Shown here piece by piece: positions 21,501 to 29,768 of a stretch of 64,000 bases of DNA. Made by a program: the position numbers and the translations under genes. The stretch is from contig NZ_CP027727.1 in NCBI RefSeq assembly GCF_003851685.1, positions 124,001-188,000 on the forward strand, in the 5' to 3' direction. How positions within the stretch are numbered: position 1 is the stretch's first letter; each line of letters starts with the position of its first letter. The notes below the pieces were generated by a model that saw nothing but the letters and a program-made list of their open reading frames with translations, searched no databases and was not told the DNA's origin. This DNA comes from Pseudomonas sp. R5-89-07. GTDB taxonomy: Bacteria > Pseudomonadota > Gammaproteobacteria > Pseudomonadales > Pseudomonadaceae.

Positions 21501-24500
21501 GGTGGTTGCGCCGTTGCCCGCGACTTCCAGTTTTTCGAAGTTGCCGCCAGTCGCGTCGGTGATCTTGACTGTTTGAGTGCTCTTGTCGATGAACACGTCA
21601 TCAGTAGGCGCAGGCACAGTCACAGTACCGACGGTGTCGCCAGCCTTGATAGTAATGCTCGAACCGTTATCCAACTTCAGGGTGACGTCGCTGCCTGCTT
21701 TGTTGGAAAGCGTCGCTGTGTACGTAACCTGCCCACCTTCGTTGACTGCGGTTGGCGCGGTCAGCGTGACAGTGGTGGCATTGTCGGTACCCGGTGTGTC
21801 GGTAACGGTGGTGTTAACCGGTGTAGTACCCGGCACCAGGTTTTCGAAATGCTCGCCACCGGTCACGCCTTTGATGGCGGTGGTGACGGTCTGATCGCCT
21901 TTGTAGACGTCGTTTGGCGCCACTGTGGTGAGCGTGCCGCTGGACTGGTTCACGCCGATAGTGATGGTTTTGCCGTTATCCAGGGTGACCGTCAGCGGAT
22001 TGGTGATGTTGGTCACCGGTACGCCGTTTTTATCCACAAGGCTAGCGGTGTAGACGATGTTGCCGCCTTCGCCGACGGTAGGAGTGGCGGTCAGAACGAC
22101 GTCGACCTTGTCGATAGTGTCGTTGATCGTGGTGGTTGCGCCGTTGCCCGCGACTTCCAGTTTTTCGAAGTTGCCGCCGGAAGCGTCGGTGATCTTGACG
22201 GTCTGAGTGCTCTTGTCGATGAACACATCATCAGTCGGTGCTGGCACGGTCACAGTGCCGACGGTGTCGCCCGCTTTGATAGTGATCGACGAGCCGTTAT
22301 CGAGTTTCAGCGTGACGTCACTGCCAGCTTTATTAGAGAGCGTAGCGGTGTACGTGATCTGACCACCTTCGTTGACTGCGCTTGGCGCGGTCAGTGTGAC
22401 GGTAGTGGTATCAGATGAGCCCGGGGTATCCGTGACGGTGGTATTCACCGGCGTAGTACCCGGAACCAAGTTTTCAAAGTGCTCGTCACCGGTCACGCCT
22501 TTGATAGCGGTGGTGACGGTTTGATCGCCTTTATAAACGTCGTTTGGCGCCACCGTGGTGAGCGTGCCGCTGGACTGGTTCACGCCGATAGTGATGGTTT
22601 TGCCGTTATCCAGGGTGACGGTCAGCGGATTGGTGATGTTGGTCACCGGCGTTCCGTTTTTATCCACAAGGGTAGCGGTGTAGACGATGTTGCCACCTTC
22701 ACCAATGGTAGGAGTGGCGGTCAGGACTACGTCAACTTTGTCGATGGTGTCGTTGATCGTGGTGGTCGCGCCGCCCGGAGTGACCGTCACACCCTCGAAA
22801 TTACCGCCGCTGGTACCCGTGATCTTGACGGTCTGTGTGCTCTTGTCGATGAACACGTCATCGGTCGGAGCAGGCACAGTCACCGTGCCCACGGTTGCAC
22901 CTTGCTTGATGGTGATGCTGGAGCCGTTGTCCAACTGGACCACCATGTCGCTGCCGGCTTTGTTGCTCAGGGTAGCGGTGTAGGTGATCTGGCCACCTTC
23001 GTTGACGGCGCTTGGCGCAGTCAGCGTGACGCTGGTGAGGTCGGTGCTGCCCGGGGTGTCGGTGACGGTGGTGTTCACTGCTGTGGTGCCTGGCACCAGG
23101 TTTTCAAAATGCTCGCCACCGGTCACGCCTTTGATGGCGGTGGTGACGGTTTGATCGCCTTTGTAGACGTCGTTTGGTGCAACGGCGGTGACTGTACCGC
23201 TGGACTGGTTTACACCGATGGTGATGCTCTGGCCGTTATCCAGGGTGACGGTCAGCGGGTTGGTGATGTTGCTCACCGGCGTGCCGTTTTTATCCACAAG
23301 GGTAGCGGTGTAGACGATGTTGCCGCCTTCGCCGACGGTAGGAGTGGCGGTCAGGACTACGTCGACTTTGTCGATGGTGTCGTTGATCGTGGTGGTTGCA
23401 CCGTTGCCCGCGACTTCCAGTTTTTCGAAGTTGCCGCCGGAAGCGTCGGTGATCTTGACCGTTTGAGTGCTCTTATCGATAAACACGTCATCAGTCGGAG
23501 CAGGCACAGTCACGGTGCCGACGGTATCGCCAGCTTTGATGGTGATCGAAGAACCGTTATCGAGTTTCAGCGTAACGTCACTGCCCGCTTTATTGGAAAG
23601 CGTAGCGGTGTACGTAATCTGACCACCTTCATTAACGGCACTCGGCGCAGTCAGTGTTACGGTGGTGGTGTTATCAGTGCCTGGGTTGTCCGTGACGGTA
23701 GTGTTAACTGGCGTAGTACCCGGCACCAAGTTTTCAAAGTGCTCGCCGCCAGTCACGCCTTTGATAGCGGTAGTGACGGTTTGATCCCCTTTGTAAACGT
23801 CGTTCGGTGCCACGGCGGTGACTGTACCGCTGGACTGGTTCACACCGATGGTGATGGTTTTTCCGTTGTCGAGAGTGACGGTCAGCGGATTGGTGATGTT
23901 GCTCACCGGTACGCCGTTTTTATCCACAAGGGTAGCGGTGTAGACAATGTTGCTACCTTCGCCGACGGTAGGCGTGGCGGTCAGAACGACGTCAACTTTG
24001 TCGATGGTGTCGTTGATTGTGGTGGTTGCGCCGTTGCCCGCAACTTCCAGTTTTTCGAAGTTGCCGCCAGTAGTGTCGGTGATCTTGACGGTCTGAGTGT
24101 TCTTGTCGATGAACACGTCATCGGTCGGCGCTGGAACAGTCACGGTGCCGACGGTATCGCCAGCCTTGATCGTGATCGAAGAACCGTTGTCCAGCTTCAG
24201 GGTGACGTCGGTACCGGCCTTGTTGCTCAAGGTCGCGGTGTAGGTGATTTGGCCACCTTCGTTGACGGCACTTGGCGCGGTAAGCGTTACGGTGGTGGTG
24301 TTGTCGGTACCCGGTGTGTCGGTAACGGTGGTGTTCACCGCTGTAGTGCCTGGCACCAGGTTTTCAAAGTGCTCGCCACCGGTCACGCCTTTGATGGCGG
24401 TGGTGACGGTTTGATCGCCTTTGTAAACATCGTTTGGTGCCACGGCGGTGACTGTACCGCTGGACTGGTTCACACCAATGGTGATGCTCTGGCCGTTATC

Positions 24501-27500
24501 CAGGGTGACAGTCAGCGGGTTGGCGATGTTGCTCACCGGCGTGCCGTTTTTATCCACAAGGGTAGCGGTGTAGACGATATTGCCGCCTTCGCCGACGGTA
24601 GGCGTGGCGGTCAGAACGACGTCGACCTTGTCGATGGTGTCGTTGATTGTGGTAGTTGCACCATTGCCCGCAACTTCCAGTTTTTCGAAGTTGCCGCCGG
24701 CAGCGTCGGTGATCTTGACCGTTTGAGTGCTTTTGTCGATGAACACATCATCAGTCGGTGCTGGCACGGTCACAGTGCCGACGGTATCGCCAGCCTTGAT
24801 AGTAATCGACGAGCCATTATCCAGCTTCAGGGTGACGTCACTGCCAGCTTTATTAGAGAGCGTAGCGGTGTACGTGATCTGACCACCTTCGTTGACGGCG
24901 CTTGGCGCGGTCAGTGTGACGGTAGTGGTATCAGATGAGCCCGGGGTATCCGTGACGGTGGTATTCACCGGCGTAGTACCCGGAACCAAGTTTTCAAAGT
25001 GCTCGCCACCCGTCACGCCTTTGATAGCGGTGGTGACGGTTTGATCGCCTTTATAAACGTCGTTTGGCGCCACCGTGGTGAGCGTGCCGCTGGACTGGTT
25101 CACGCCGATAGTGATGGTTTTGCCGTTATCCAGGGTGACGGTCAGCGGATTGGTGATGTTGGTCACCGGCGTTCCGTTTTTATCCACAAGGGTAGCGGTG
25201 TAGACGATATTGCCACCTTCACCAATGGTAGGAGTGGCGGTCAGGACTACGTCGACTTTGTCGATGGTGTCGTTGATTGTGGTAGTTGCACCATTGCCCG
25301 CAACTTCCAGTTTTTCGAAGTTGCCGCCGGCAGCGTCGGTGATCTTGACGGTCTGAGTGCTCTTGTCGATGAACACATCATCAGTCGGCGCTGGAACAGT
25401 CACGGTGCCGACGGTGTCGCCCGCTTTGATGGTGATCGACGAGCCGTTGTCCAGCTTCAGCGTGACATCAGTACCGGCCTTGTTGCTCAAGGTCGCGGTG
25501 TAGGTGATTTGTCCACCTTCGTTAACCGCGCTTGGCGCAGTCAACGTTACGGTAGTGGCATCCGCTGTAGCTGGTGTGTCGGTAACTGTGGTGTTAACCG
25601 CTGTAGTACCCGGCACCAGGTTTTCGAAATGCTCCCCACCGGTCACGCCTTTGATAGCGGTGGTGACGGTCTGATCGCCTTTGTAAACGTCATCCGGTGC
25701 AACAACCGAAACAGAACCGATCGACTGATTCACGCCGATGGTGATGCTCTGGCCGTTATCCAGGGTGACGGTCAGCGGGTTGGTGATGTTAGTCACCGGC
25801 GTGCCGTTTTTATCCACAAGGCTGGCGGTGTAGACGATGTTGCCGCCTTCGCCAACGGTGTTGGTAGCGGTCAGAACCACATCGACCTTGTCGATAGTGT
25901 CGTTGATCGTGGTGGTTGCACCGTTGCCCGCAACTTCCAGTTTTTCGAAGTTGCCGCCGGCAGCGTCGGTGATCTTGACGGTCTGAGTGCTCTTATCGAT
26001 GAACACGTCATCGCTTGGCGCAGGCACAGTCACAGTACCGACGGTGTCGCCAGCCTTAATGGTGATCGAAGAACCGTTATCGAGTTTCAGGGTGACGTCA
26101 GTACCCGCCTTGTTGCTCAAGGTCGCGGTGTAGGTGATCTGACCACCTTCGTTGACTGCGGTTGGCGCGGTCAGTGTGACGGTGGTGGTGTTGTCAGTGC
26201 TCGGTGTGTCGGTAACAGTGGTGTTAACCGGCGCGGTACCTGGCACTAGATTTTCGAAGTGCTCGCCACCGGTCACGCCTTTGATAGCGGTGGTGACGGT
26301 TTGATCGCCTTTGTAGACATCATTCGGCGCAGCAATCGAAACGCTGCCGCTCGACTGATTGACGCCAATGGTGATGCTTTGGCCGTTATCCAACGTGACG
26401 GTCAGCGGGTTGGTGATGTTGCTCACCGGCGTGCCGTTTTTATCCACAAGGGTAGCGGTGTAGACGATATTGCCGCCTTCGCCAACGGCAGGAGTGGCGG
26501 TCAGAACGACGTCAACTTTGTCGATGGTGTCGTTGATCGTGGTGGTTGCGCCATTGCCTGCAACTTCCAGTTTTTCGAAGTTGCCGCCAGTGGTCTCGGT
26601 GATCTGAACAGTCTGAGTGCCCTTATCGATGAACACGTCATCGGTAGGCGCGGGAACAGTCACGGTGCCGACGGTGTCGCCAGCCTTGATAGTGATCGAC
26701 GAGCCGTTGTCCAATTTCAGGGTGACGTCACTGCCGGCCTTGTTGCTCAAGGTCGCGGTGTAGGTGATCTGACCACCTTCGTTGACGGCGTTTGGCGCGG
26801 TCAGCGTGACGGTGGTGGCGTTGTCGGTACCCGGTGTGTCGGTAACGGTGGTGTTAACCGGAGTAGTACCCGGCACCAGGTTCTCGAAATGCTCGCCACC
26901 GGTGACGCCTTTGATAGCAGTGGTGACGGTCTGGTCGCCTTTGTACACATCATCCGAAGCTATAACCGAAACGCTACCGCTCGATTGGTTTATACCAATG
27001 GTGATGCTCTGGCCGTTATCCAACGTGACGGTCAACGGGTTGGTGATGTTGGTCACCGGCGTGCCGTTTTTATCCACAAGGGTAGCGGTGTAGACGATGT
27101 TGCCGCCTTCACCCACGGTAGGAGTTGCGGTCAGGACGACGTCAACTTTGTCGATAGTGTCGTTGATCGTGGTCGTTGCACCGTTGCCCGCAACTTCCAG
27201 TTTTTCGAAGTTGCCGCCAGCCGTCTCAGTGATCTGAACAGTCTGAGTGCTCTTGTCGACAAACACGTCATCGCTTGGCGCAGGCACAGTCACAGTGCCG
27301 ACGGTATCGCCAGCCTTGATAGTGATCGACGAGCCGTTATCCAGTTTCAGCGTTACATCTGTTTCCGCCTTATTGGAAAGCGTCGCCGTGTACGTAATCT
27401 GCCCACCTTCGCTCGCCACGGCCGGTGCTGTCAGGGTGACGGTCGTGGTGTCGATGGAGTCGGTAATGGTGGTGACGGCAGGCGTCGTGCTCGGTACCAG

Positions 27501-29768
27501 GCTTTCAAAATTGCCGCCGGTTGCACCGGTAATAGTGGTGCTGACAGTCGACCCATTAACGTAGACATCGTTAGCCGGGGTATCGACCACCACTGTGCCT
27601 ACCGACTCCCCAGCCTTGATGGTAATCACCGAGCCATTGCTCAAGGTGACGTTCACCGGCGTCTGGGCCGGGTTGGTCAGGGTCGCGGTGTAGGTGATCT
27701 GCCCGCCTTCGGTCACAGTCGAACCCGCCGTCAGCGTGACGGTGGTGGTGTCGACCGAATCAGTAATCGTGGTAACGGCAGGCGTCGTGCTCGGCACCAG
27801 GCTTTCAAAGTTGCCGCCGGTTGCACCGGTAATAGTGGTGCTGACAGTCGAACCATTAACGTAGACGTCGTTAGCCGGTGTATCGACGACCACTGTGCCG
27901 ACTGACTCACCCGCCTTGATGGTAATCACCGAGCCATTGCTCAAAGTGACAGTCACCGGCGTCTGCGCCGGGTTAGTCAAGGTCGCGGTGTAAGTGATCT
28001 GACCGCCTTCAGTGACATTCGAGCCCGCCGTCAGCGTGACGGTGGTGGTGTCGACCGAATCAGTAATCGTGGTGACCGCAGGCGTTGTGCTCGGCACCAG
28101 GTTTTCAAAGTTGCCGCCGGTAGCACCGGTGATCGTAGTGCTGACAGTCGACCCATTAACGTAGACGTCGTTGGCCGGGGTATCGACGACCACTGTGCCG
28201 ACTGACTCACCCGCCTTGATGGTAATCACCGAGCCATTGCTCAAAGTGACAGTCACCGGCGTCTGCGCCGGGTTAGTCAAGGTCGCGGTGTAAGTGATCT
28301 GACCGCCTTCGGTGACATTCGAGCCCGCCGTCAGCGTGACAGTGGTGGTATCAACCGAATCAGTAATCGTGGTGACCGCAGGCGCCGTGCTCGGCACCAG
28401 ATTCTCAAAGTTGCCGCCGGTTGCACCGGTGATGGTGGTGCTGACAGTCGAACCATTAACGTAGACATCGTTGGCCGGTGTATCGACGACCACTGTGCCG
28501 ACTGATTCACCCGCCTTGATGGTAATCACCGAGCCATTGCTCAAAGTGACAGTCACCGGCGTCTGCGCAGGGTTGGTCAGGGTAGCGGTGTAAGTGATCT
28601 GACCGCCTTCGGTGACATTCGAGCCCGCCGTCAGCGTGACAGTGGTGGTATCAACCGAATCAGTAATCGTGGTGACCGCAGGCGCCGTGCTCGGCACCAG
28701 ATTCTCAAAGTTGCCGCCGGTAGCACCGGTGATGGTGGTGCTGACAGTCGAACCGTTGACGTAGACGTCGTTGGCCGGGGTATCGACGACCACTGTGCCG
28801 ACTGACTCACCCGCCTTGATGGTAATCACCGAGCCATTGCTCAAGGTGACGTTCACCGGCGTCTGCGCCGGGTTAGTCAACGTCGCGGTGTAAGTAATCT
28901 GACCGCCTTCGGTCACGCTTGAACCCGCCGTCAGCGTAACGGTGGTGGTATCGATCGTGTCGGTAATCTGCGTCACGGCCGGGTTAGGGTCGAGGGTCAG
29001 CACCAGGTTATTGCCGCCGGAGGTGCCGGTGACGTTGACGCTGATCTGGCTGGCGTCGATGTACGGGCTGTCGTTGGGTGCCAGGGGGACGTTGACGGTG
29101 CCGGTCAGTTGGCCGGACGGGATGGTAATCACCGCGCCGTTGGACAGGGTGACGGTCAAGTCGCTGGTGGACGCCTGGGTCACGGTGGCGGTGTAGGTCA
29201 GCACGCCACCGGCTTCGGTGATCGTCGGGGTTGCGCTCAGGGACAGCGTCGACGGCTGCAGCAGCTGGTTGCCCGCATCAGTGGAGCCTTGGGCGCCAGT
29301 GAGCGTATTAAGTGCAGAGGTGCCCTGGCCCAGTGGTCCGGTCGGGAAACCAATGGTCGGGTCGACACGGCCGGCGGTCGCGTCCAGTACCACAAAGCTG
29401 TGGCCCCCGCCCGCAGCACCATTACCGGCAGCGGTGGCACCGGCGGCAGTGGCTTCCAGGTCGGTGGTCGGGTCGGCGCCTGCGGCGATGGCTTGCTGCA
29501 GTTCGGCAACCGACGGCGCGGCCTGTTCGGTGGCGGCGGCCAGGTCGGCAGTGGAGTCCGGCATGTCGGCGCTCCACTGGGTGTCACGACCCAGGTCTAA
29601 CGTGCGCCCATCCGCCAATTCCAGGCTCACCGCGCCGGACAGGCCGGTGTCAACCTGATCGCCCGCGAACAGGCGATCACCCTCAACCAGAACACGGCGT
29701 GTTCCTTCCGGAGAAATAACGAACACTTGACCAACAATGCTTTTGACGATGGCAACAACATTGCTCAT
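15552..29768 (-). CDS. lapA: LapA, giant surface adhesin secreted by a type I system
   Basis: About 4738 residues. The N-terminal retention module includes ISPEGTRRVLVEGDRL and ends in the LapG site; T107-A-A-G110 puts the expected cut between Ala108 and Ala109, and a second T-A-A-G follows at 112-115. The middle is built of bacterial Ig-like repeats: five of 100 residues (about 270-780), then twelve units of 210 residues (about 780-3290) and degenerate copies. The C-terminal part has a Calx-beta-like domain (about 3500-3600), a cadherin-like region, a PA14-like domain (about 3960-4050), a von Willebrand A domain with MIDAS motif DSSGSMS (about 4235), six or more RTX nonapeptides such as GGQGNDILI (about 4580-4640) and a C-terminal secretion signal. 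The start at MSNVVAIVKS has GGAG 9 bases upstream. It is divergent from its transporter genes lapEBC. Confidence 0.97.
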   Translation of the reverse strand: MSNVVAIVKSIVGQVFVISPEGTRRVLVEGDRLFAGDQVDTGLSGAVSLELADGRTLDLGRDTQWSADMPDSTADLAAATEQAAPSVAELQQAIAAGADPTTDLEATAAGATAAGNGAAGGGHSFVVLDATAGRVDPTIGFPTGPLGQGTSALNTLTGAQGSTDAGNQLLQPSTLSLSATPTITEAGGVLTYTATVTQASTSDLTVTLSNGAVITIPSGQLTGTVNVPLAPNDSPYIDASQISVNVTGTSGGNNLVLTLDPNPAVTQITDTIDTTTVTLTAGSSVTEGGQITYTATLTNPAQTPVNVTLSNGSVITIKAGESVGTVVVDTPANDVYVNGSTVSTTITGATGGNFENLVPSTAPAVTTITDSVDTTTVTLTAGSNVTEGGQITYTATLTNPAQTPVTVTLSNGSVITIKAGESVGTVVVDTPANDVYVNGSTVSTTITGATGGNFENLVPSTAPAVTTITDSVDTTTVTLTAGSNVTEGGQITYTATLTNPAQTPVTVTLSNGSVITIKAGESVGTVVVDTPANDVYVNGSTVSTTITGATGGNFENLVPSTTPAVTTITDSVDTTTVTLTAGSNVTEGGQITYTATLTNPAQTPVTVTLSNGSVITIKAGESVGTVVVDTPANDVYVNGSTVSTTITGATGGNFESLVPSTTPAVTTITDSVDTTTVTLTAGSTVTEGGQITYTATLTNPAQTPVNVTLSNGSVITIKAGESVGTVVVDTPANDVYVNGSTVSTTITGATGGNFESLVPSTTPAVTTITDSIDTTTVTLTAPAVASEGGQITYTATLSNKAETDVTLKLDNGSSITIKAGDTVGTVTVPAPSDDVFVDKSTQTVQITETAGGNFEKLEVAGNGATTTINDTIDKVDVVLTATPTVGEGGNIVYTATLVDKNGTPVTNITNPLTVTLDNGQSITIGINQSSGSVSVIASDDVYKGDQTVTTAIKGVTGGEHFENLVPGTTPVNTTVTDTPGTDNATTVTLTAPNAVNEGGQITYTATLSNKAGSDVTLKLDNGSSITIKAGDTVGTVTVPAPTDDVFIDKGTQTVQITETTGGNFEKLEVAGNGATTTINDTIDKVDVVLTATPAVGEGGNIVYTATLVDKNGTPVSNITNPLTVTLDNGQSITIGVNQSSGSVSIAAPNDVYKGDQTVTTAIKGVTGGEHFENLVPGTAPVNTTVTDTPSTDNTTTVTLTAPTAVNEGGQITYTATLSNKAGTDVTLKLDNGSSITIKAGDTVGTVTVPAPSDDVFIDKSTQTVKITDAAGGNFEKLEVAGNGATTTINDTIDKVDVVLTATNTVGEGGNIVYTASLVDKNGTPVTNITNPLTVTLDNGQSITIGVNQSIGSVSVVAPDDVYKGDQTVTTAIKGVTGGEHFENLVPGTTAVNTTVTDTPATADATTVTLTAPSAVNEGGQITYTATLSNKAGTDVTLKLDNGSSITIKAGDTVGTVTVPAPTDDVFIDKSTQTVKITDAAGGNFEKLEVAGNGATTTINDTIDKVDVVLTATPTIGEGGNIVYTATLVDKNGTPVTNITNPLTVTLDNGKTITIGVNQSSGTLTTVAPNDVYKGDQTVTTAIKGVTGGEHFENLVPGTTPVNTTVTDTPGSSDTTTVTLTAPSAVNEGGQITYTATLSNKAGSDVTLKLDNGSSITIKAGDTVGTVTVPAPTDDVFIDKSTQTVKITDAAGGNFEKLEVAGNGATTTINDTIDKVDVVLTATPTVGEGGNIVYTATLVDKNGTPVSNIANPLTVTLDNGQSITIGVNQSSGTVTAVAPNDVYKGDQTVTTAIKGVTGGEHFENLVPGTTAVNTTVTDTPGTDNTTTVTLTAPSAVNEGGQITYTATLSNKAGTDVTLKLDNGSSITIKAGDTVGTVTVPAPTDDVFIDKNTQTVKITDTTGGNFEKLEVAGNGATTTINDTIDKVDVVLTATPTVGEGSNIVYTATLVDKNGVPVSNITNPLTVTLDNGKTITIGVNQSSGTVTAVAPNDVYKGDQTVTTAIKGVTGGEHFENLVPGTTPVNTTVTDNPGTDNTTTVTLTAPSAVNEGGQITYTATLSNKAGSDVTLKLDNGSSITIKAGDTVGTVTVPAPTDDVFIDKSTQTVKITDASGGNFEKLEVAGNGATTTINDTIDKVDVVLTATPTVGEGGNIVYTATLVDKNGTPVSNITNPLTVTLDNGQSITIGVNQSSGTVTAVAPNDVYKGDQTVTTAIKGVTGGEHFENLVPGTTAVNTTVTDTPGSTDLTSVTLTAPSAVNEGGQITYTATLSNKAGSDMVVQLDNGSSITIKQGATVGTVTVPAPTDDVFIDKSTQTVKITGTSGGNFEGVTVTPGGATTTINDTIDKVDVVLTATPTIGEGGNIVYTATLVDKNGTPVTNITNPLTVTLDNGKTITIGVNQSSGTLTTVAPNDVYKGDQTVTTAIKGVTGDEHFENLVPGTTPVNTTVTDTPGSSDTTTVTLTAPSAVNEGGQITYTATLSNKAGSDVTLKLDNGSSITIKAGDTVGTVTVPAPTDDVFIDKSTQTVKITDASGGNFEKLEVAGNGATTTINDTIDKVDVVLTATPTVGEGGNIVYTASLVDKNGVPVTNITNPLTVTLDNGKTITIGVNQSSGTLTTVAPNDVYKGDQTVTTAIKGVTGGEHFENLVPGTTPVNTTVTDTPGTDNATTVTLTAPTAVNEGGQVTYTATLSNKAGSDVTLKLDNGSSITIKAGDTVGTVTVPAPTDDVFIDKSTQTVKITDATGGNFEKLEVAGNGATTTINDTIDKVDVVLTATKTVGEGGDIVYTASLVDKNGTPVSNITNPLTVTLDNGKTITIGVNQSSGSVSVVAPDDVYKGDQTVTTAIKGVTGGEHFENLVPGTTAVNTTVTDTPGSSDTTTVTLTAPSAVTEGGQITYTATLSNKAGTDVTLKLDNGSSIIIKAGDTVGTVTVPAPSDDVFIDKSTQTVKITDASGGNFEKLEVAGNGATTTINDTIDKVDVVLTATPTVGEGGNIVYTASLVDKNGALVSNITNPLTVTLGNGQSITIGVNQSSGTVTTVAPNDVYKGDQTVTTAIKGVTGGEHFENLVPGTTAVNTTVTDTPGTADTTTVTLTAPSAVNEGGQITYTATLSNKAGGDVTLKLDNGSSITIKAGDTVGTVTVPAPTDDVFIDKSTQTVKITDATGGNFEKLAVAGNGATTTINDTIDKVDVVLTATPTVGEGGNIVYTASLVDKNGALVTNITNPLTVTLDNGKTITIGVNQSSGTVTTVAPNDVYKGDQTVTTAIKGVTGGEHFENLVPGTTAVNTTVTDTPGSTDLTSVTLTAPSAVNEGGQITYTATLSNKAGSDMVVQLDNGSSITIKQGATVGTVTVPAPTDDVFIDKSTQTVKITGTSGGNFEGVTVTPGGATTTINDTIDDVTVVLKATGSVSEGGQIVYTASLVDKNGVAVNNVGSDLVVKLDNGSTITIGNGKSSNFTTATAANDAYIGANDVTAKINAVVSGGDKYEHLIVDGSTVVTKVTDVVTNTTLSIGGDASVSEGGTAHYTLTLSNPAQTDVTVTLKYSGTATDGSDFNGVYTVKIPAGASSVPFDIRTLDDRITEPTEKIVITIDKATGGNFENLVIDKGTVSTDILDNDAPPVIDLDANNSSGASGNDYKTTFTEGTAGPGVSIADTDIKITDPDSTMLTGATVTLTNAQAGDALNLGNSVNGISVSTNNLTGTITVTLSGSATLADYMQRIQNITFTNNSHDPSTTPRTITVTVTDGGNYSNVATTTVNVVAVNDAPVATGGAVTGTEDTALALTWANFGVTDVDSPAASLGVKITDLPVAGKLQYLAADGTTWTNVTSGQTFTKAQIDGGQLRFMPNANESGADGYGGTSIGNKQADYAQFKFQPTDGKDLGTSATVKVDITPVADAPTLSVADNNVNSVGLVKQTWSSISGLGNSGNGAAPDALKKAIDGAGTPNSTAVVTNVESTTDVAPGSGGKISGLMYMEAGKNYTFSGVADDSLLINIGGKDVASGLWGTNSGKFSGTFTPSVSGYYSVEIYQANQAGPGSYDVNLSVNGGAVQNLSTSNVPLYTGITDLTNAGVTVSDLHGSNGDGYYVGYKLNEGQENGSVKLSKITTALTDTDGSETLAVKISGVPAGSVLTDASGHTFTATKTVGEVNVNGWDLSTLTIKPPTYYSGQFNLTVTSTSTESIGGSATTTAQLPVTVYPATYNSVTGTSGSDSIVGSDGNDIVVADIGGLNVVQGKNYNIAFMVDSSGSMSTASINAAKASLTSVFNSLKDSLGTNTSGTVNIFLADFDSQVNKSVAINLNAPNALAQLKAVLDSMVSEGGTNYEDVFKTTANFFQSDLATKNTGATNLTYFITDGQPTFYQSGEQTNLTLYGNVKFDDVVTTANYTPGTSVGKYLDNTHYFSIDTSGAAQLQTWNGFWWTAANLGLVRAQGDGTFELSNLDGRGNSTDAATLANSKSAFALLGGLSQVEAIGINSDVSLSDLKPYDSDGKPQANIDPKDLANAILGHTEATLPGADSISGGDGNDILFGDLVSFSGVTGEGYNALQAFVAQKAGVAVSSITTSNVHQYVTEHYADFDVSGAKDGNDTLLGGAGDDILFGQGGNDVLDGGKGNDILLGGTGNDTLIGGQGNDILIGGSGADTFVWKAGDTGNDVIKDFKASEGDRIDLRDLLKGETDSTIDNYLKITTVEGVSTLQVSSEGKLNAAGGLANADVTIKLEGNDWSHTSINSLISGADPTIKIDHTA
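15850..16035 (-). repeat. RTX calcium-binding nonapeptide repeats in LapA
   Basis: Consecutive GGxGxDxLx motifs (GGAGDDILF, GGKGNDILL, GGTGNDTLI, GGQGNDILI, GGSGADTFV). In the family these bind calcium outside the cell and drive folding after type I secretion. Two isolated RTX-like motifs occur upstream, near 17150 and 16210. Confidence 0.93.
19890..27450 (-). repeat. Twelve tandem 630-bp units in lapA
   Basis: The same word (GCCGTTTTTATCCACAAG) recurs at 20131, 20761, 21391, 22021, 22651, 23281, 23911, 24541, 25171, 25801, 26431 and 27061, always exactly 630 bases apart. Each unit encodes 210 residues as two Ig-like domains, one starting near VTLTAPSAVNEGGQITYTAT and one near VDVVLTATPTVGEGGNIVYT. 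Outer boundaries are approximate; a degenerate thirteenth copy continues to about 19270. Confidence 0.95.
27450..28950 (-). repeat. Five tandem 300-bp units in lapA
   Basis: A second repeat class nearer the N-terminus, with exact 300-base spacing (the GGCGTCTG word falls at about 27658, 27958, 28258, 28558 and 28858). Each encodes a 100-residue Ig-like domain containing VTEGGQITYTATLTNPAQTP. It is related to, but clearly distinct from, the 630-bp class. Confidence 0.93.

Noticed and set aside
18342..27905. Several long open frames on the plus strand inside lapA (up to more than 900 codons)
   Set aside because: They repeat with the 630-bp units, lack ribosome binding sites and family resemblance, and arise because the codon choice of lapA on the minus strand leaves few stops on the other. 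The minus frame has clear domains.
15850..28950. CRISPR-like array suggested by regular repeats in lapA
   Set aside because: The repeats are long, in frame and coding, without short palindromic repeats and unique spacers.
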